Shown here piece by piece: positions 24,115 to 33,359 of a DNA stretch of 37,530 nt. Position numbers and translations under genes: made by a program. The stretch's first letter is position 1; each line of letters begins with the position of its first letter. Source of the stretch: CAZVEV01 sp964625865. Lineage in GTDB: Bacteria; Planctomycetota; Phycisphaerae; SM23-33. The notes under the pieces are model-generated. The model made no database searches. It was not told the origin of the DNA and saw only the letters and a program-made list of their open reading frames with translations. The stretch spans positions 1-37,530 of the forward strand of contig CAZVEV010000025.1 of the NCBI GenBank assembly GCA_964625865.1, written 5' to 3'.

Positions 24115-27100
24115 TCAGAACTCCACCTTGCCGACCTTGACGATTTCCTTCTTGTTCTTCAAGCGGAGAGTGATCGAGCGGTGCTGCTCGTCGTCGCCGG
24201 CGAAGTCGGTGAAGATGTCCACGCGGAGGGTCACCGCGCCGAGCAGCTTGGCCGACGCCGAGCCGTAGAACTTGGCCTCGATCGCGTACATCCCGTGCAT
24301 CGCCTTGCGAAGAACGTACTCCTCGGGCCCGTAGCCGCGGGTGAAGTCTTTGCTCACCAGCCCGCCGATGGTGGTGCGGTTGTGACTGTAGTAGGCCCGC
24401 TCACCGGACGGCTCGATCACGTGCAAATCGATGTCCGTGTTGTCGGCGTCCCAGGTCATGACGATCCGCATGTCGCAGGCCAGCAGCTTGATCAGCCGCT
24501 TGTCGACGGGAATCTCCTTCAGGCCGAACGCCTTGGCCCGCGGGATCAGGCGGTTCAGTTCCATCAGGGCGATGACCTCGATCTCGGGGAACCGCTGCCA
24601 GTGCTTCATCACCACGTCGTTCAGCAGGCCGATCGCGCGAGCGTAGTCGTCTCGGACCCTCGCGCGGATGGCCCGCGCGTCCTCGACGGTCATGTGCTTG
24701 ACGCCCCGCACCTTGCCGTCCGCGACGGCCATCGATGCGGACGTGTCAACGAGGATCACCACCTTGTCCTTGCCGCTCTTGGCGCCCAGAGCGGCCAGGA
24801 GTTTGTCAACGTCCTCCTTGGAGACCCTGGCAGACCCGGTCTTCTTGGCAAGCTCCTGCAATAGCGTGGCCCGCTTGATCGGCACGGTGGTCTCCGGGAG
24901 GATCAGCATCTGCGCGCTGCCCAGTTCGTCGGCCCGGGCCGCCAGCGCCAGGGCCAGGTCGCGGTAGCTCTGCGGCTCGTCGGGGCGCAGGCGCATCACC
25001 TGCTCGAAGGTCAGGACGGCCAGGTCGAAGCGGCGCGTCTGGACGAGGCGATGGCCCAGCACGCGGAGCATGGCGGCGTTCTCCAGTTCGAGTTCTGCGA
25101 TGTTGCTGAGCACCTGCAGCGCCTTGTCCAGATCGTCCTTACCGTGGAAGAAGTCCGCACAGTCCAGGAAGAACGCAGGCGACGTCCCATACTCGGCGCG
25201 GTTGGTCATATACACGCCCCAAACCGCTTGCTTGCCCTGAGCAGAGTCGTAGGGCGGCTTCGCATCTTTCAGCGCCGCAAGATACGGCGTCTTCGGATCC
25301 CACGGCTTGATCGCAATCCCGGGGCGGCCCCGACGCGGCTCGCCTATTCGCTTGGCAACGCGACGGCGAGCACGAGAATCCGATATCGCACCGACTCTCT
25401 CGGACAACTCGCCCTCGCCCGCCTCGTCCATGTCCCGGCCGGCCTCGGCCTCGCGTTCGCTGTTGACTCGCACCCCCTGCGGACGCGCGGGGTCCTCCGC
25501 CGGCCTGACTGCGGGTGCTGCCTCATCGGTTGGCGCCTCGCCCCCGGTGGCCTCGCCATTGCGCCCTCCGTTGGCGCGCCCCGCACCTTTGCTGCGCTTC
25601 GGCGGGGTGTACCTGAAGTCCTTGGGGTACTTGAATTCTTTGTCCCACCAGGCTACCCGGGCGTTCCACATCTTCAGGACGGTCTCGATCTTGGCGGCGC
25701 GCTTTTTCTTGGCCTGGGCGGCGACGGTGTCGATGCGGTGCATGTACTGCTCGCGCATTTTCGGCAGGGACCGCGGCGGGGCGATGCGATGCTCGACGTA
25801 CTGGTCCAGCGAGTCCAGCACGAGCAGCGAGGTGTGCGGCGTGACCAGCCCGTGGTCCTTGCCCAGGTGGATGATCTCCTCGCGGTTGGCTTCGGGGGCA
25901 ACGATCAGGTCGGCGAGCTTCTTCTGCGCCCAGAGGGTCCGCAGCAGCGTGCCTTCCGGGGTGTTGCGCCCGTCGACGTCGAACGGGCGACTGAGCGACG
26001 CTTTGCCCGCGCGGCCATAGTTGACCGTCACGCGGGCGGTCTTGTCCCGCCCGGTGAGTTTGCCCAGTAGCATGAAGCGCCCGGTAATCGGCTGGGGCAG
26101 TTTGGGGTACATCTGGTCTGCCCCGGCGGCGGCGGCGGACAGGAACGAGAACGCCGACCGCCCCATCGCATCGGCGACCTGGTCGTCGGTCATGCGCTTG
26201 AGGTTGAAGTACCGCCCGCCGGTCTTCGTCGCCAGGGCCCGCAGCAAGGGATGATTGGCCCGGGGCGAGTCCGAGAAGGCGTAGACCGGGGCGTTCAGGC
26301 CCGCAGGGTTCTCCCGTCCGAAGTTCGACAGCCCGTCGGTGAACAGCATATAGAAGTCCGGCGTCTTGGCGTCAGGCCAGGGCGTGATCGACGCCAACTG
26401 CGTCCCGCCGTCGTACTGGACGGCCTGCAGGGTCTTGAGCAGGCCGAACCGATCGGTCTTCCGGTCGGCCCAGTTCAGGTTTGCCCAGCGGAAACGTTTG
26501 GGGGCGGCCACGGCGTTGCGGAACAGGACCAGGTCCACGGTGAACCCCCCGCTCTTGCGGTCGGCCGGCAGGAAGCTGTCGAGACACCTGGTCAGCACGG
26601 CGACGGCGCGCTTGTGGTCCTGGCTGCCGCGCGAGCCGGAGGCGTCCCAGTAGATCACGACGTGCTTGGGCATGTGGCGGAGCGTCCTGGCCTCGGGGAT
26701 CGGCGGGGCGTCCTGGATGGCGAAGTAGACGTCCCCGTCGGGGCCTCGCTCGACGAGCACGGACGTCTTGTCGGGCGTGCCCACGACGACGGTCAGGTCC
26801 TCTGTCGGCGTGGCGTTTTGCAGGTGCCTCCGGGCGACATAGCCCGCGCCGCCTTTGCGAAAGAAGAGCTTGCCCGGTCCGCCGGTGATTTTCGGCTCGG
26901 CGGGCGGGCGAACGACCTCGATCCGCAGCGAGAAGTCCTTGATCTTGCTCCGGTAGTTCAGGGGCAGGTGGTAGTCCCCGCCGGTCTCCGTGACGTAGCG
27001 CACGGAGATGGTCCGCGAGCCCTTGGCCGGTATCGGAAAGACCCGCGTCTTGAAGTTATTGCCCTTGGTCCACTCGACCAGTCCGGGGTCGATGCCCTGT

Positions 27101-27441
27101 CGGACGATGCTCTCGAAGACCTGGCGGGCGCGGACCTTCTCGACGGCGACCCCGTCGACCATCACGCCCTTGATGTCCAGCGCGTAGCCGCAGACGGTGG
27201 CCCCCTCGGGCAGCGGGAAGTACAGGTCGCCCTCCAGGACGCGATCGTGCGGGTTGGTGAAGGTCAGGGTGGTCTTGGTCTCTGCGACGGGGCCGTGGAT
27301 CCGCACGTCGGTGGCGACCGTCGTCAGGTCCAGCGGTTCGGAGCGCTTGGCGCCCTTGATCATCAGCGCCGGCGGCGCGGTCTGCGCGAGCGCGACGGAT
27401 GCAAGGGTCAGGACAACGGCAGCGATCAGTGCGTTCTTCAT
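24115..27441 (-). CDS. Secreted VIT-VWA-TPR-DUF2135 protein
   Basis: 1,108 residues. A signal peptide (1-19, ending ASVALAQ) is followed by a VIT domain (about 25-180) and a VWA domain (about 252-440) with an altered MIDAS start IYWDASGSRGS and FTDGLSNFG. A basic, Gly/Glu-rich linker runs from about 600 to 700, then TPR-like helices (about 765-840). A second MIDAS-like start, VVILVDTSASM, is at about 892-902. The C-terminus (about 990-1,085) is a DUF2135/YfaP-type domain: MTWDADNTDIDLHVIEPSGE, then GPEEYVLR and GMYAIEAKFYGS. VIT and VWA together resemble inter-alpha-trypsin inhibitor heavy chains, so surface or matrix binding is plausible. GGGAG stands eight bases before the ATG. It is transcribed towards the envelope cluster but 275 bases away. 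Confidence 0.8.
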   Translation of the reverse strand: MKNALIAAVVLTLASVALAQTAPPALMIKGAKRSEPLDLTTVATDVRIHGPVAETKTTLTFTNPHDRVLEGDLYFPLPEGATVCGYALDIKGVMVDGVAVEKVRARQVFESIVRQGIDPGLVEWTKGNNFKTRVFPIPAKGSRTISVRYVTETGGDYHLPLNYRSKIKDFSLRIEVVRPPAEPKITGGPGKLFFRKGGAGYVARRHLQNATPTEDLTVVVGTPDKTSVLVERGPDGDVYFAIQDAPPIPEARTLRHMPKHVVIYWDASGSRGSQDHKRAVAVLTRCLDSFLPADRKSGGFTVDLVLFRNAVAAPKRFRWANLNWADRKTDRFGLLKTLQAVQYDGGTQLASITPWPDAKTPDFYMLFTDGLSNFGRENPAGLNAPVYAFSDSPRANHPLLRALATKTGGRYFNLKRMTDDQVADAMGRSAFSFLSAAAAGADQMYPKLPQPITGRFMLLGKLTGRDKTARVTVNYGRAGKASLSRPFDVDGRNTPEGTLLRTLWAQKKLADLIVAPEANREEIIHLGKDHGLVTPHTSLLVLDSLDQYVEHRIAPPRSLPKMREQYMHRIDTVAAQAKKKRAAKIETVLKMWNARVAWWDKEFKYPKDFRYTPPKRSKGAGRANGGRNGEATGGEAPTDEAAPAVRPAEDPARPQGVRVNSEREAEAGRDMDEAGEGELSERVGAISDSRARRRVAKRIGEPRRGRPGIAIKPWDPKTPYLAALKDAKPPYDSAQGKQAVWGVYMTNRAEYGTSPAFFLDCADFFHGKDDLDKALQVLSNIAELELENAAMLRVLGHRLVQTRRFDLAVLTFEQVMRLRPDEPQSYRDLALALAARADELGSAQMLILPETTVPIKRATLLQELAKKTGSARVSKEDVDKLLAALGAKSGKDKVVILVDTSASMAVADGKVRGVKHMTVEDARAIRARVRDDYARAIGLLNDVVMKHWQRFPEIEVIALMELNRLIPRAKAFGLKEIPVDKRLIKLLACDMRIVMTWDADNTDIDLHVIEPSGERAYYSHNRTTIGGLVSKDFTRGYGPEEYVLRKAMHGMYAIEAKFYGSASAKLLGAVTLRVDIFTDFAGDDEQHRSITLRLKNKKEIVKVGKVEF

Positions 27442-27528
27442 TACGGATCTCCCATGGTTCGCGTGAGGCGGCGCACACGCCGCCCGCGCTTAGTATAGAC
27501 GCCCCCGCGGGCAATGTGTTCCCCTGAC

Positions 27529-27621
27529 GAGAAAAAGGGGTCAGGAACCTTTTCTCCGCAGTCGCCCCGCGCAACAGTCCCGCCACCCGAAAAGAGAAAA
27601 GGTTCCTGACCCCTTTTTCTC
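27529..27621. repeat. 28-bp perfect inverted repeat around GGGGTCAGGAACC
   Basis: Arms 27529-27556 and 27594-27621 are exact reverse complements (GAGAAAAAGGGGTCAGGAAC...). The loop is 37 bases. The right arm reaches the first base of the stop codon (27621-27623) of the zinc-ribbon gene. The paired AAAAGG...CCTTTT form resembles dispersed REP-like repeats known from many genomes (recollection, not checked). Confidence 0.85.
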
Positions 27622-27974
27622 TACAGTTCCACTTCCTGGTCGCTGACGCGGGCCCAGTTCTTTGCCGCCGGGTACGCCCGCCAGCGATCGCCCGCCGACG
27701 CGCACTCCCAGTAGAAGCACTTGTCGTCTTCGCGCCGGCGCAGCAGGACGAAGCCGCCGCGCTCGTGGTCGAGCAATTCATTACAGGCCGCGGTCTTGTT
27801 CCAGCGGCAGTTCTGGCGAGAGATGATGTCGTAGACGCCGTGGGCGCCCGTGTACGGCCCTTCGCAAGCGACCCCGCACTCGGGACACGTCACCGCCTTG
27901 TCCGCGTGGGTGACCGGCTCCTCCCACAGCTTGCCGCACGTGGGACAACTCCGCAGTCTTAGGAAACTCTTCAT
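27621..27974 (-). CDS. Small zinc-ribbon protein
   Basis: 117 residues. The N-terminus MKSFLRLRSCPTCGKLWEEP and CPECGVACEGP form a CxxC...CxxC zinc ribbon (about residues 10-35). The rest (YDIISRQNCRWNKTAACNELLDHERGG, then WRAYPAAKNWARV) is not a family I recognise. No signal peptide or helix for a membrane is visible, so it is probably cytosolic and structural or nucleic-acid-binding. The ATG at 27974 was chosen because the zinc ribbon starts there; a longer frame up to 28274 overlaps the divergent glycosidase gene and is unlikely. It lies between the VIT-VWA gene and the GH101-like gene and ends at the 28-bp inverted repeat. Confidence 0.7.
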   Translation of the reverse strand: MKSFLRLRSCPTCGKLWEEPVTHADKAVTCPECGVACEGPYTGAHGVYDIISRQNCRWNKTAACNELLDHERGGFVLLRRREDDKCFYWECASAGDRWRAYPAAKNWARVSDQEVEL

Positions 27975-28110
27975 AGCCGTCGCTCGCTCCGATGCATACA
28001 CATAGCCGATCCGCCCCGCGGACCGGGATTCACTGCCGTACTGAACACTCATCGGCCCGACAGGCCCGTCACTCAAGCCTCTTTGATACCCGTCAGGCCG
28101 GCTGGGCCCT

Positions 28111-28138
28111 TTGACCGTCGCAGACCGCGTGATACGAT
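28111..28138 (+). promoter_or_regulatory. Candidate promoter of the GH101-like gene
   Basis: TTGACC (28111-28116), a 16-base spacer and TACGAT (28133-28138), 51 bases before the ATG. Confidence 0.45.
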
Positions 28139-28189
28139 CTGCCGAACGCATCGGACAACGCGACACCACTGCGTTTCGAGGAGTGAGTG

Positions 28190-31100
28190 ATGACGTATCG
28201 ACGGGCAATCGCCACGGGATTCCTGTGGCTGCTGACGACAGGTGCACAAGCGTTCGACGGCCACACCGTGACAACCGGGCCGCTGACGGTGAGCATCGGC
28301 GAGGTCGGACCGGTGGCGGCTCTCGACGTATCGCAGCCCGTCGCGGTGACGCTGACCAACTCGTCCAAGGGCGACCTGGCCGTCCGCGTGCGGATGACGG
28401 GACTGATCGACGAGTGGCGCCCCGAGGGCCCGACCGAGGCGAAGGTAACCGTGCCAGCCGGCAAGTCGGGCTCAGTGACGTTCCGAATCGTCGCGGGGGC
28501 CGGCACGCATTCGGCGCTGTACCCGGTGCACGTGGCGGCCTCTTTCACGCACGAAGGCCGCGACGCGACGGCCCGGGCGGTCAGGATCTTCAAGACGCGC
28601 CTGCCGGGCAAACGCCAATCCACGGCCGCCGCCAAGGCGCCGACGCTGCCGGTGAACCGCGTCGCCCCCGACGGCGTTCTGCCGCTGACGGGCCTGCGGA
28701 CACACCGCGTGGCCTGGCAGCGGTTCGACGGCGCGATGCGGTACACGTCGGTGGGCTTTCGCGGCAGCGTGCCGGACAACCGTGCGAGTTTCACTATCGA
28801 GCACACGAGGCGCGGGAAGACGAGGCGGGCGGTCAGCATGCACCCGCCGTGGCGCGGCGGGGCCGGAACAATCTTCGCCGAGTACCGCCTCAAGTTCCCG
28901 GACACCCGACCGATCGCGCTGACGTTCGCCAACGCCATCCGCAACCATGCCGCCTCCGAGCCGCCCAGCGACGGCGTGACCTTCCGCGTCTGGGCGGGCC
29001 CGGCAGGCGGCCAGAAGCTGATCTTCGAACGTCACACGGCCAGCAAGACATGGCTGGCCGGCAAGGCGGACCTGAGTGCGTTTGCGGGCAAGGAGATCGT
29101 CCTGCGCCTCGAAAGCCATCCGGGCCCCAAGCGCAACACGACGTGCGACCAGTCCTACTGGGGCGAACCGACCATCCTCGCGGGGAAACAGCCCGAGCCG
29201 ATGTCCGCCGCGCAGATGCGGGCCTTGCGGGACCGTGCCAGGCAAGCGGTGGCTCGCGGTAGAGCCGACGGTCGGACCGTAGTCGTGTTCCCGCTGGCCG
29301 GCGGGAACGTGGCGGCGGTCGTTCCGGGCCCCGGCGGCCACGGTGATGGCGCGATCGCCTTTGGGCGCGGCGACACGTGCATCGTCCTGGACGACATGCG
29401 GATAGACGTCCTCGGCCAGCCGCTGGGACGGGGCTCCTCGCGGATCAGGATTCGCAACAGAGAGATCGACCTCGATGCGGCCGCGAAATCACTCAAGACC
29501 GTGTATCGGTGCGAACTTGACGGTGAGAGGTTTGACGTGACCGTCACAGCTCGCCCCGCCGGTCGGGGCCTGCGCGTCAGCGTCTCGTGTCCCAGGCGTA
29601 TCACGGACATCTCGCCGGGGACGTTCGGCCAGAGGGCGCGCCGCGTCTACTACGGACATGGATACTGCATCGTCGAGCCGGGGGCGTTCACGGCCCGGGC
29701 GGGCGGACACAACATGTCGACCAGCCACGTGGGGGTCGACTTCGACGGCGGCGTCTCGCTGCTGACGGCGTGCGATACGCCGCCAACGAAGTTCGTGGTA
29801 GACCCCGCGACGCGAACCTACGCGCTGCACACCGACAACAACGCGACGTTCACGTTCGTGCCCGGCACCGACGGTGCGATGGAGTGTGCGACGGCGTATC
29901 GGGCGCTGTACGACAAGAAGGCCGCCCCGGGCGTGAAGCACAAGGCCGGACGGTTCGTCTTCGACATCTGGGGCGGGCGCTACGCCGAGGCGACGGCCGC
30001 GATGAAACGCCTGATCGCCTACGGCCTGACCGACTCGATGCTGACGATGCACGTCTGGCAGCGCTGGGGCTACGACTACCGCCTGCCGGAGATCTACCCG
30101 CCGAACCCGGGGCTCGGCACGGTCGAGGAGATGCGGCAACTCGGCGCGGTCTGCACGAAGGCGGGCATCCCGTGGGGCCTGCACGACAACTACATCGACC
30201 ACTACCCCGACGCGAGGGGCTACAGCTACGAGACGATCTGCTTCACGCCGGGGGGCCAGCCGATCAAGGCGTGGCTCAACGAGGGGCGCAATGCCCGCAG
30301 CTACCGGTGGCGCCCGGACAGGATCGCCCCGCTGGTCCGCCGCAACCTCGACATCATCCGCAAGGAACTTGCACCCACGCACTACTTCGTGGACGTCTTC
30401 ACGTCGATCCCGTGCATCGATTTCTACGACCGCGCGGGGGCGTACCACACGCGACTCGAGACCCGCAAGGGCTGGGGCCAGGCGTTCAGCGATATCCGCG
30501 CCCGCCTGGGCGGCCCGGCTATTACCACGTCCGAGGCCGGGCACGACCACCTCGTGGGCACGCTGGATGGAGCGGACTGTCAGCACCTGCGGATCACGTC
30601 GGACCGCAAGCGGTTCTGCCTGAACGTCCCGTGCAAAGACTGGCAGCGCGTGCCCTGGTACGACGCGGTGCTCCACGACAAGTTCTCCCTGCACGGGGTG
30701 GGGTACTCCAGCCGCTACCAGGGCGGACGGTCCCGCCGGGAAGCGGGCATCGAGAGCGACGACTACATCAGCGCCGAGGTCCTGCTGGGGCACGCCCTGA
30801 TGATCGACCGCGGGGCGGGTGTCCGCGGCGCCGTGCGAAAGTACTGGCTCGCCCAGGATTTCATCCGCAGCATCGCCACCGACACGATAAGGGGCGTCAG
30901 GTTCGAGGATGGCGATATCCACAGGCAGACCGTACGGTGGAACTCGGGCGCGACGGTATACGTCAACCGCGGCAAGACGGACTGGACCGTCGCCGGGCGC
31001 GTCCTGCCGCCCTGCGGCTATCTTGCGGCCAACGGACCGGTCGAGTCGAGCATCGAGCGACTCGATGGCGTCATCGTCGAGCGGTCCACGGGCCCCGGCG

Positions 31101-31876
31101 GACGGTATGTCAGTGCTCGCGGTTTCGGCCATGACAACGAACTGCCCCTCGCCCCCCGCGCCGAGCGGGTCGAGTACGTCGGCGGGCGGCAGTTCCGCCT
31201 GGTCACGACATGGCAGGGCGACTCGCCGGCGCCGAAGGACCTGGCGATCTTCGTCCACTTCACGCACGAGCGGTCAACCCGCCGCGACAAGATCGCCTTC
31301 CAGGGCGACTACACGCCGCGCGTGGGCACGAGCCGGTGGCGGGGCAAGGTCACCTCCGGCGGGTCCCGGGTCGTGACGATCCCGGCCGAGTGGGGACCGG
31401 GCACGTATGATATTCGCCTTGGCATGTGGGACCCGGCCTCCGCGGCACGGTACGTGCTGCCCGGCGACAGTGACGGGACGGGGCGGGTCCGGCTGGGCAC
31501 GCTGGTTGTCGAGGGCGTCGATGGGAAGATCACCGGCGTTCGCCTCGTGCCCCACAAGCCCGCGCCGCGCCCCACACCGCGATGGAACGTCCGGGGCACG
31601 GCGGTCGACTTCGGCCACGCCGTGACCACCGGGGCGTTTCGCTGCAAGACCAGGGGCGATACGATCACGGTGACCCCCCTGCCGGACCTGCCCGCCTTTG
31701 ATGTCACCCTCCGCCCCGGGCGCCTGGGCGTCAAGGGCACGGTGCGGACGGTCGACGCGGTAACCGCCGACGGGCGCAAGGTCCGTTCGGTCCCGGTGAC
31801 CGCCAGGAGCGGGACCGTGACCTTCCGCACGCGCAAGGGCGACTTCGCGTACCGTGTCTCGCTATCGAAGAAATAG
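28190..31876 (+). CDS. Large secreted GH101/DUF5696-like glycoside hydrolase
   Basis: 1,228 residues with a signal peptide (about 1-22, LWLLTTGAQA). The first 110 residues form an NEW3/CARDB-like Ig domain and a jelly-roll-like region follows to about 320. The central part (about 590-830) matches the TIM-barrel pattern of DUF5696 and GH101-type endo-alpha-N-acetylgalactosaminidases: IPWGLHDNYIDHYPDARG, THYFVDVFTSIPCIDFYDR and TTSEAGHDHLVG. Candidate catalytic residues are Asp735 and Glu782, by analogy with the Asp nucleophile and Glu acid/base of that group. Beta domains follow to the end. It would act on O-glycans or related polysaccharides outside the cell; the substrate is inferred. GAGGAG lies five bases before the ATG at 28190. 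Confidence 0.65.
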   Translation: MTYRRAIATGFLWLLTTGAQAFDGHTVTTGPLTVSIGEVGPVAALDVSQPVAVTLTNSSKGDLAVRVRMTGLIDEWRPEGPTEAKVTVPAGKSGSVTFRIVAGAGTHSALYPVHVAASFTHEGRDATARAVRIFKTRLPGKRQSTAAAKAPTLPVNRVAPDGVLPLTGLRTHRVAWQRFDGAMRYTSVGFRGSVPDNRASFTIEHTRRGKTRRAVSMHPPWRGGAGTIFAEYRLKFPDTRPIALTFANAIRNHAASEPPSDGVTFRVWAGPAGGQKLIFERHTASKTWLAGKADLSAFAGKEIVLRLESHPGPKRNTTCDQSYWGEPTILAGKQPEPMSAAQMRALRDRARQAVARGRADGRTVVVFPLAGGNVAAVVPGPGGHGDGAIAFGRGDTCIVLDDMRIDVLGQPLGRGSSRIRIRNREIDLDAAAKSLKTVYRCELDGERFDVTVTARPAGRGLRVSVSCPRRITDISPGTFGQRARRVYYGHGYCIVEPGAFTARAGGHNMSTSHVGVDFDGGVSLLTACDTPPTKFVVDPATRTYALHTDNNATFTFVPGTDGAMECATAYRALYDKKAAPGVKHKAGRFVFDIWGGRYAEATAAMKRLIAYGLTDSMLTMHVWQRWGYDYRLPEIYPPNPGLGTVEEMRQLGAVCTKAGIPWGLHDNYIDHYPDARGYSYETICFTPGGQPIKAWLNEGRNARSYRWRPDRIAPLVRRNLDIIRKELAPTHYFVDVFTSIPCIDFYDRAGAYHTRLETRKGWGQAFSDIRARLGGPAITTSEAGHDHLVGTLDGADCQHLRITSDRKRFCLNVPCKDWQRVPWYDAVLHDKFSLHGVGYSSRYQGGRSRREAGIESDDYISAEVLLGHALMIDRGAGVRGAVRKYWLAQDFIRSIATDTIRGVRFEDGDIHRQTVRWNSGATVYVNRGKTDWTVAGRVLPPCGYLAANGPVESSIERLDGVIVERSTGPGGRYVSARGFGHDNELPLAPRAERVEYVGGRQFRLVTTWQGDSPAPKDLAIFVHFTHERSTRRDKIAFQGDYTPRVGTSRWRGKVTSGGSRVVTIPAEWGPGTYDIRLGMWDPASAARYVLPGDSDGTGRVRLGTLVVEGVDGKITGVRLVPHKPAPRPTPRWNVRGTAVDFGHAVTTGAFRCKTRGDTITVTPLPDLPAFDVTLRPGRLGVKGTVRTVDAVTADGRKVRSVPVTARSGTVTFRTRKGDFAYRVSLSKK

Positions 31877-31891
31877 TCCCCGGATATGTCA

Positions 31892-31920
31892 TTGACAAAA
31901 CTCAACTGAGGGGATACCAT
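31892..31920 (+). promoter_or_regulatory. Promoter of the zinc-ribbon/GYF_2 gene
   Basis: TTGACA (31892-31897), a 17-base spacer and TACCAT (31915-31920), about 39 bases before the ATG at 31959. It is the best -35 match in the window and lies 16 bases after the preceding stop codon. Confidence 0.6.
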
Positions 31921-31958
31921 TAGAGGAGTGACAGTTCTACGTCGTGGAGACCCCAGAC

Positions 31959-32480
31959 ATGGTAATCATTTGCCCGCACTGCCAGCAGAAGATGAAGGGG
32001 CCGATGAGCAACATCGGCGCCACCGCTCGGTGCCCCAAGTGCAGGAAGTCCTTCGTCGTCGGACGGCCGATCACGGAGCCGGGCTCCGCGCCGCCTCCAC
32101 CGCCACCGGAGCAGGTCGTCGAAGGCGTGCCCATCGAAGGCGTGCCGGTCAATACGGGCAACTGGCAGACGGACGTTCAACAGCTCGATAACGGGATCGG
32201 CATGGAGATCCCCGCGCCGAGTCGGCGCGACCGGTCGGCGGCCGTCCTCAGCGGAATGAGCGACGGCCATCAGCCCATCGACCCGCACCTGACCGAGAGT
32301 TCCGACTGGTACGTGGTGGTCAACGATTTCGAGATGGACGGCCCCTTCACCGGACGCCAGATCGCCGCCTCCATCCGCGCCGGACGACTCGCCCCCCAGA
32401 CGCGTCTCCAGCGCGGCCAGACGCGAACAACGGTCGCCGCCCTGACCGAGAAACTCAAGAAGAAGCTCACCGAACACTGA
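31959..32480 (+). CDS. Zinc-ribbon protein with a C-terminal GYF_2 domain
   Basis: 173 residues from the ATG at 31959 (GGAG ten bases upstream); a GTG at 31944 in frame is less likely. The start VIICPHCQQKMKG...RCPKCRKSF is an MJ0042-type zinc finger (two CxxC pairs, about residues 4-31). A proline-rich linker (PPPPPPEQ) follows, and residues about 115-165 (WYVVVNDFEMDGPFTGRQIA, then L-PQTRLQRGQ) match the GYF_2 domain. In Planctomycetota this pair usually sits on membrane or sensory proteins and is thought to bind partners through proline-rich peptides. There is no membrane helix here, so it may be a soluble adaptor. Convergent with the polytopic membrane gene at 32566. Confidence 0.8.
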   Translation: MVIICPHCQQKMKGPMSNIGATARCPKCRKSFVVGRPITEPGSAPPPPPPEQVVEGVPIEGVPVNTGNWQTDVQQLDNGIGMEIPAPSRRDRSAAVLSGMSDGHQPIDPHLTESSDWYVVVNDFEMDGPFTGRQIAASIRAGRLAPQTRLQRGQTRTTVAALTEKLKKKLTEH

Positions 32481-32565
32481 CTATCTCAGTGCGAACTGGA
32501 GAATAGTCACGACTGTTCCTTGATACGCTGGAAAATGGTCGGACTCTTCCGGGTCCTCTCGCACG

Positions 32566-33237
32566 TCAATCGTCCGCGTCGGACGATGACCGGTCTCTCT
32601 TGCTGCGCGCGGTGAAGCGGAACTGCACGAACGCCCCGCACAGTCCCAGGACGAACCAGGCGCCCCACAGGTCCGGATCGGCCCGGACGACCTGCTCGAT
32701 CTGGGGACGCTGGAGCACGAGGCCGGCCAGGTCCATCTCTCGGCCGCCCAGCATGGCCCCGCCATAGACGACGCTCAGGGCCCCGCCGAAGGCACTGGCC
32801 AGGATGATCACCGTCTTGTGCACCGCCAGCGCCAGCGCCCCGCCCAGCAGGACGGGGATGACCAGAATCGCGTGAGGCACGGTGATGCCCACCCCGGCCA
32901 GCACGACCGTGACCAGCAGGGCGGCGACCATCCCACCGGCGACGAAGACGCCCGCCAGGTAGATCCCGAACAGCGTCAGTGCGCCGATGATTCCGCCGGC
33001 GAGCCCGCCGACGAGGGGCCAGACGACGTCCCCGGCCGGGCTGTAAATGTGTCCCAGGTACCCGCCGACCGCCGCCCCGATGACGAACCCCAGACAGGCG
33101 AAGAACAGGCGGAACAGGCGATAGCCGAACAGGCAGTTCATCAGCCCGGCGACGATGGTCAAGACCATCGCCACGTCGCGGACCTTGTCGGCCCACTCCG
33201 GACCGTGCTGCGCCATATCCTGGAAGAACTGGTCCAT
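32566..33237 (-). CDS. Polytopic TMEM198/DUF4203-like membrane protein
   Basis: 223 residues with about seven transmembrane helices (about 23-45, 47-67, 72-95, 98-120, 122-140, 143-165 and 190-210) rich in Gly, Ala and Val, with GAAVGGYLG and GGLAGGIIGAL packing motifs. The helix pattern fits DUF4203/TMEM198-type proteins, whose role is unclear. The tail ends in a charged KRDRSSSDADD. The ATG at 33237 is preceded by AAGG eight bases upstream; the GTG at 33246 is too close to that site. The next gene on the strand, the third prepilin, lies about 170 bases upstream, so shared transcription is uncertain. No enzyme motif is visible. Confidence 0.65.
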   Translation of the reverse strand: MDQFFQDMAQHGPEWADKVRDVAMVLTIVAGLMNCLFGYRLFRLFFACLGFVIGAAVGGYLGHIYSPAGDVVWPLVGGLAGGIIGALTLFGIYLAGVFVAGGMVAALLVTVVLAGVGITVPHAILVIPVLLGGALALAVHKTVIILASAFGGALSVVYGGAMLGGREMDLAGLVLQRPQIEQVVRADPDLWGAWFVLGLCGAFVQFRFTARSKRDRSSSDADD

Positions 33238-33359
33238 GCGATTCACCTTCTCGCCGCCGCTGAAGCCGCCTGCGGCGACCTGCTTCGGGATACGTGCATC
33301 CTGTCCGAATCACGATAGAGGCCTGAGGCAGGCTCGTCAATGCAGTCCATCTCATTCGA

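Noticed and set aside
27975..28274. N-terminal extension of the zinc-ribbon gene
   Set aside because: The extra 100 residues look random and would overlap the start of the divergent glycosidase gene.
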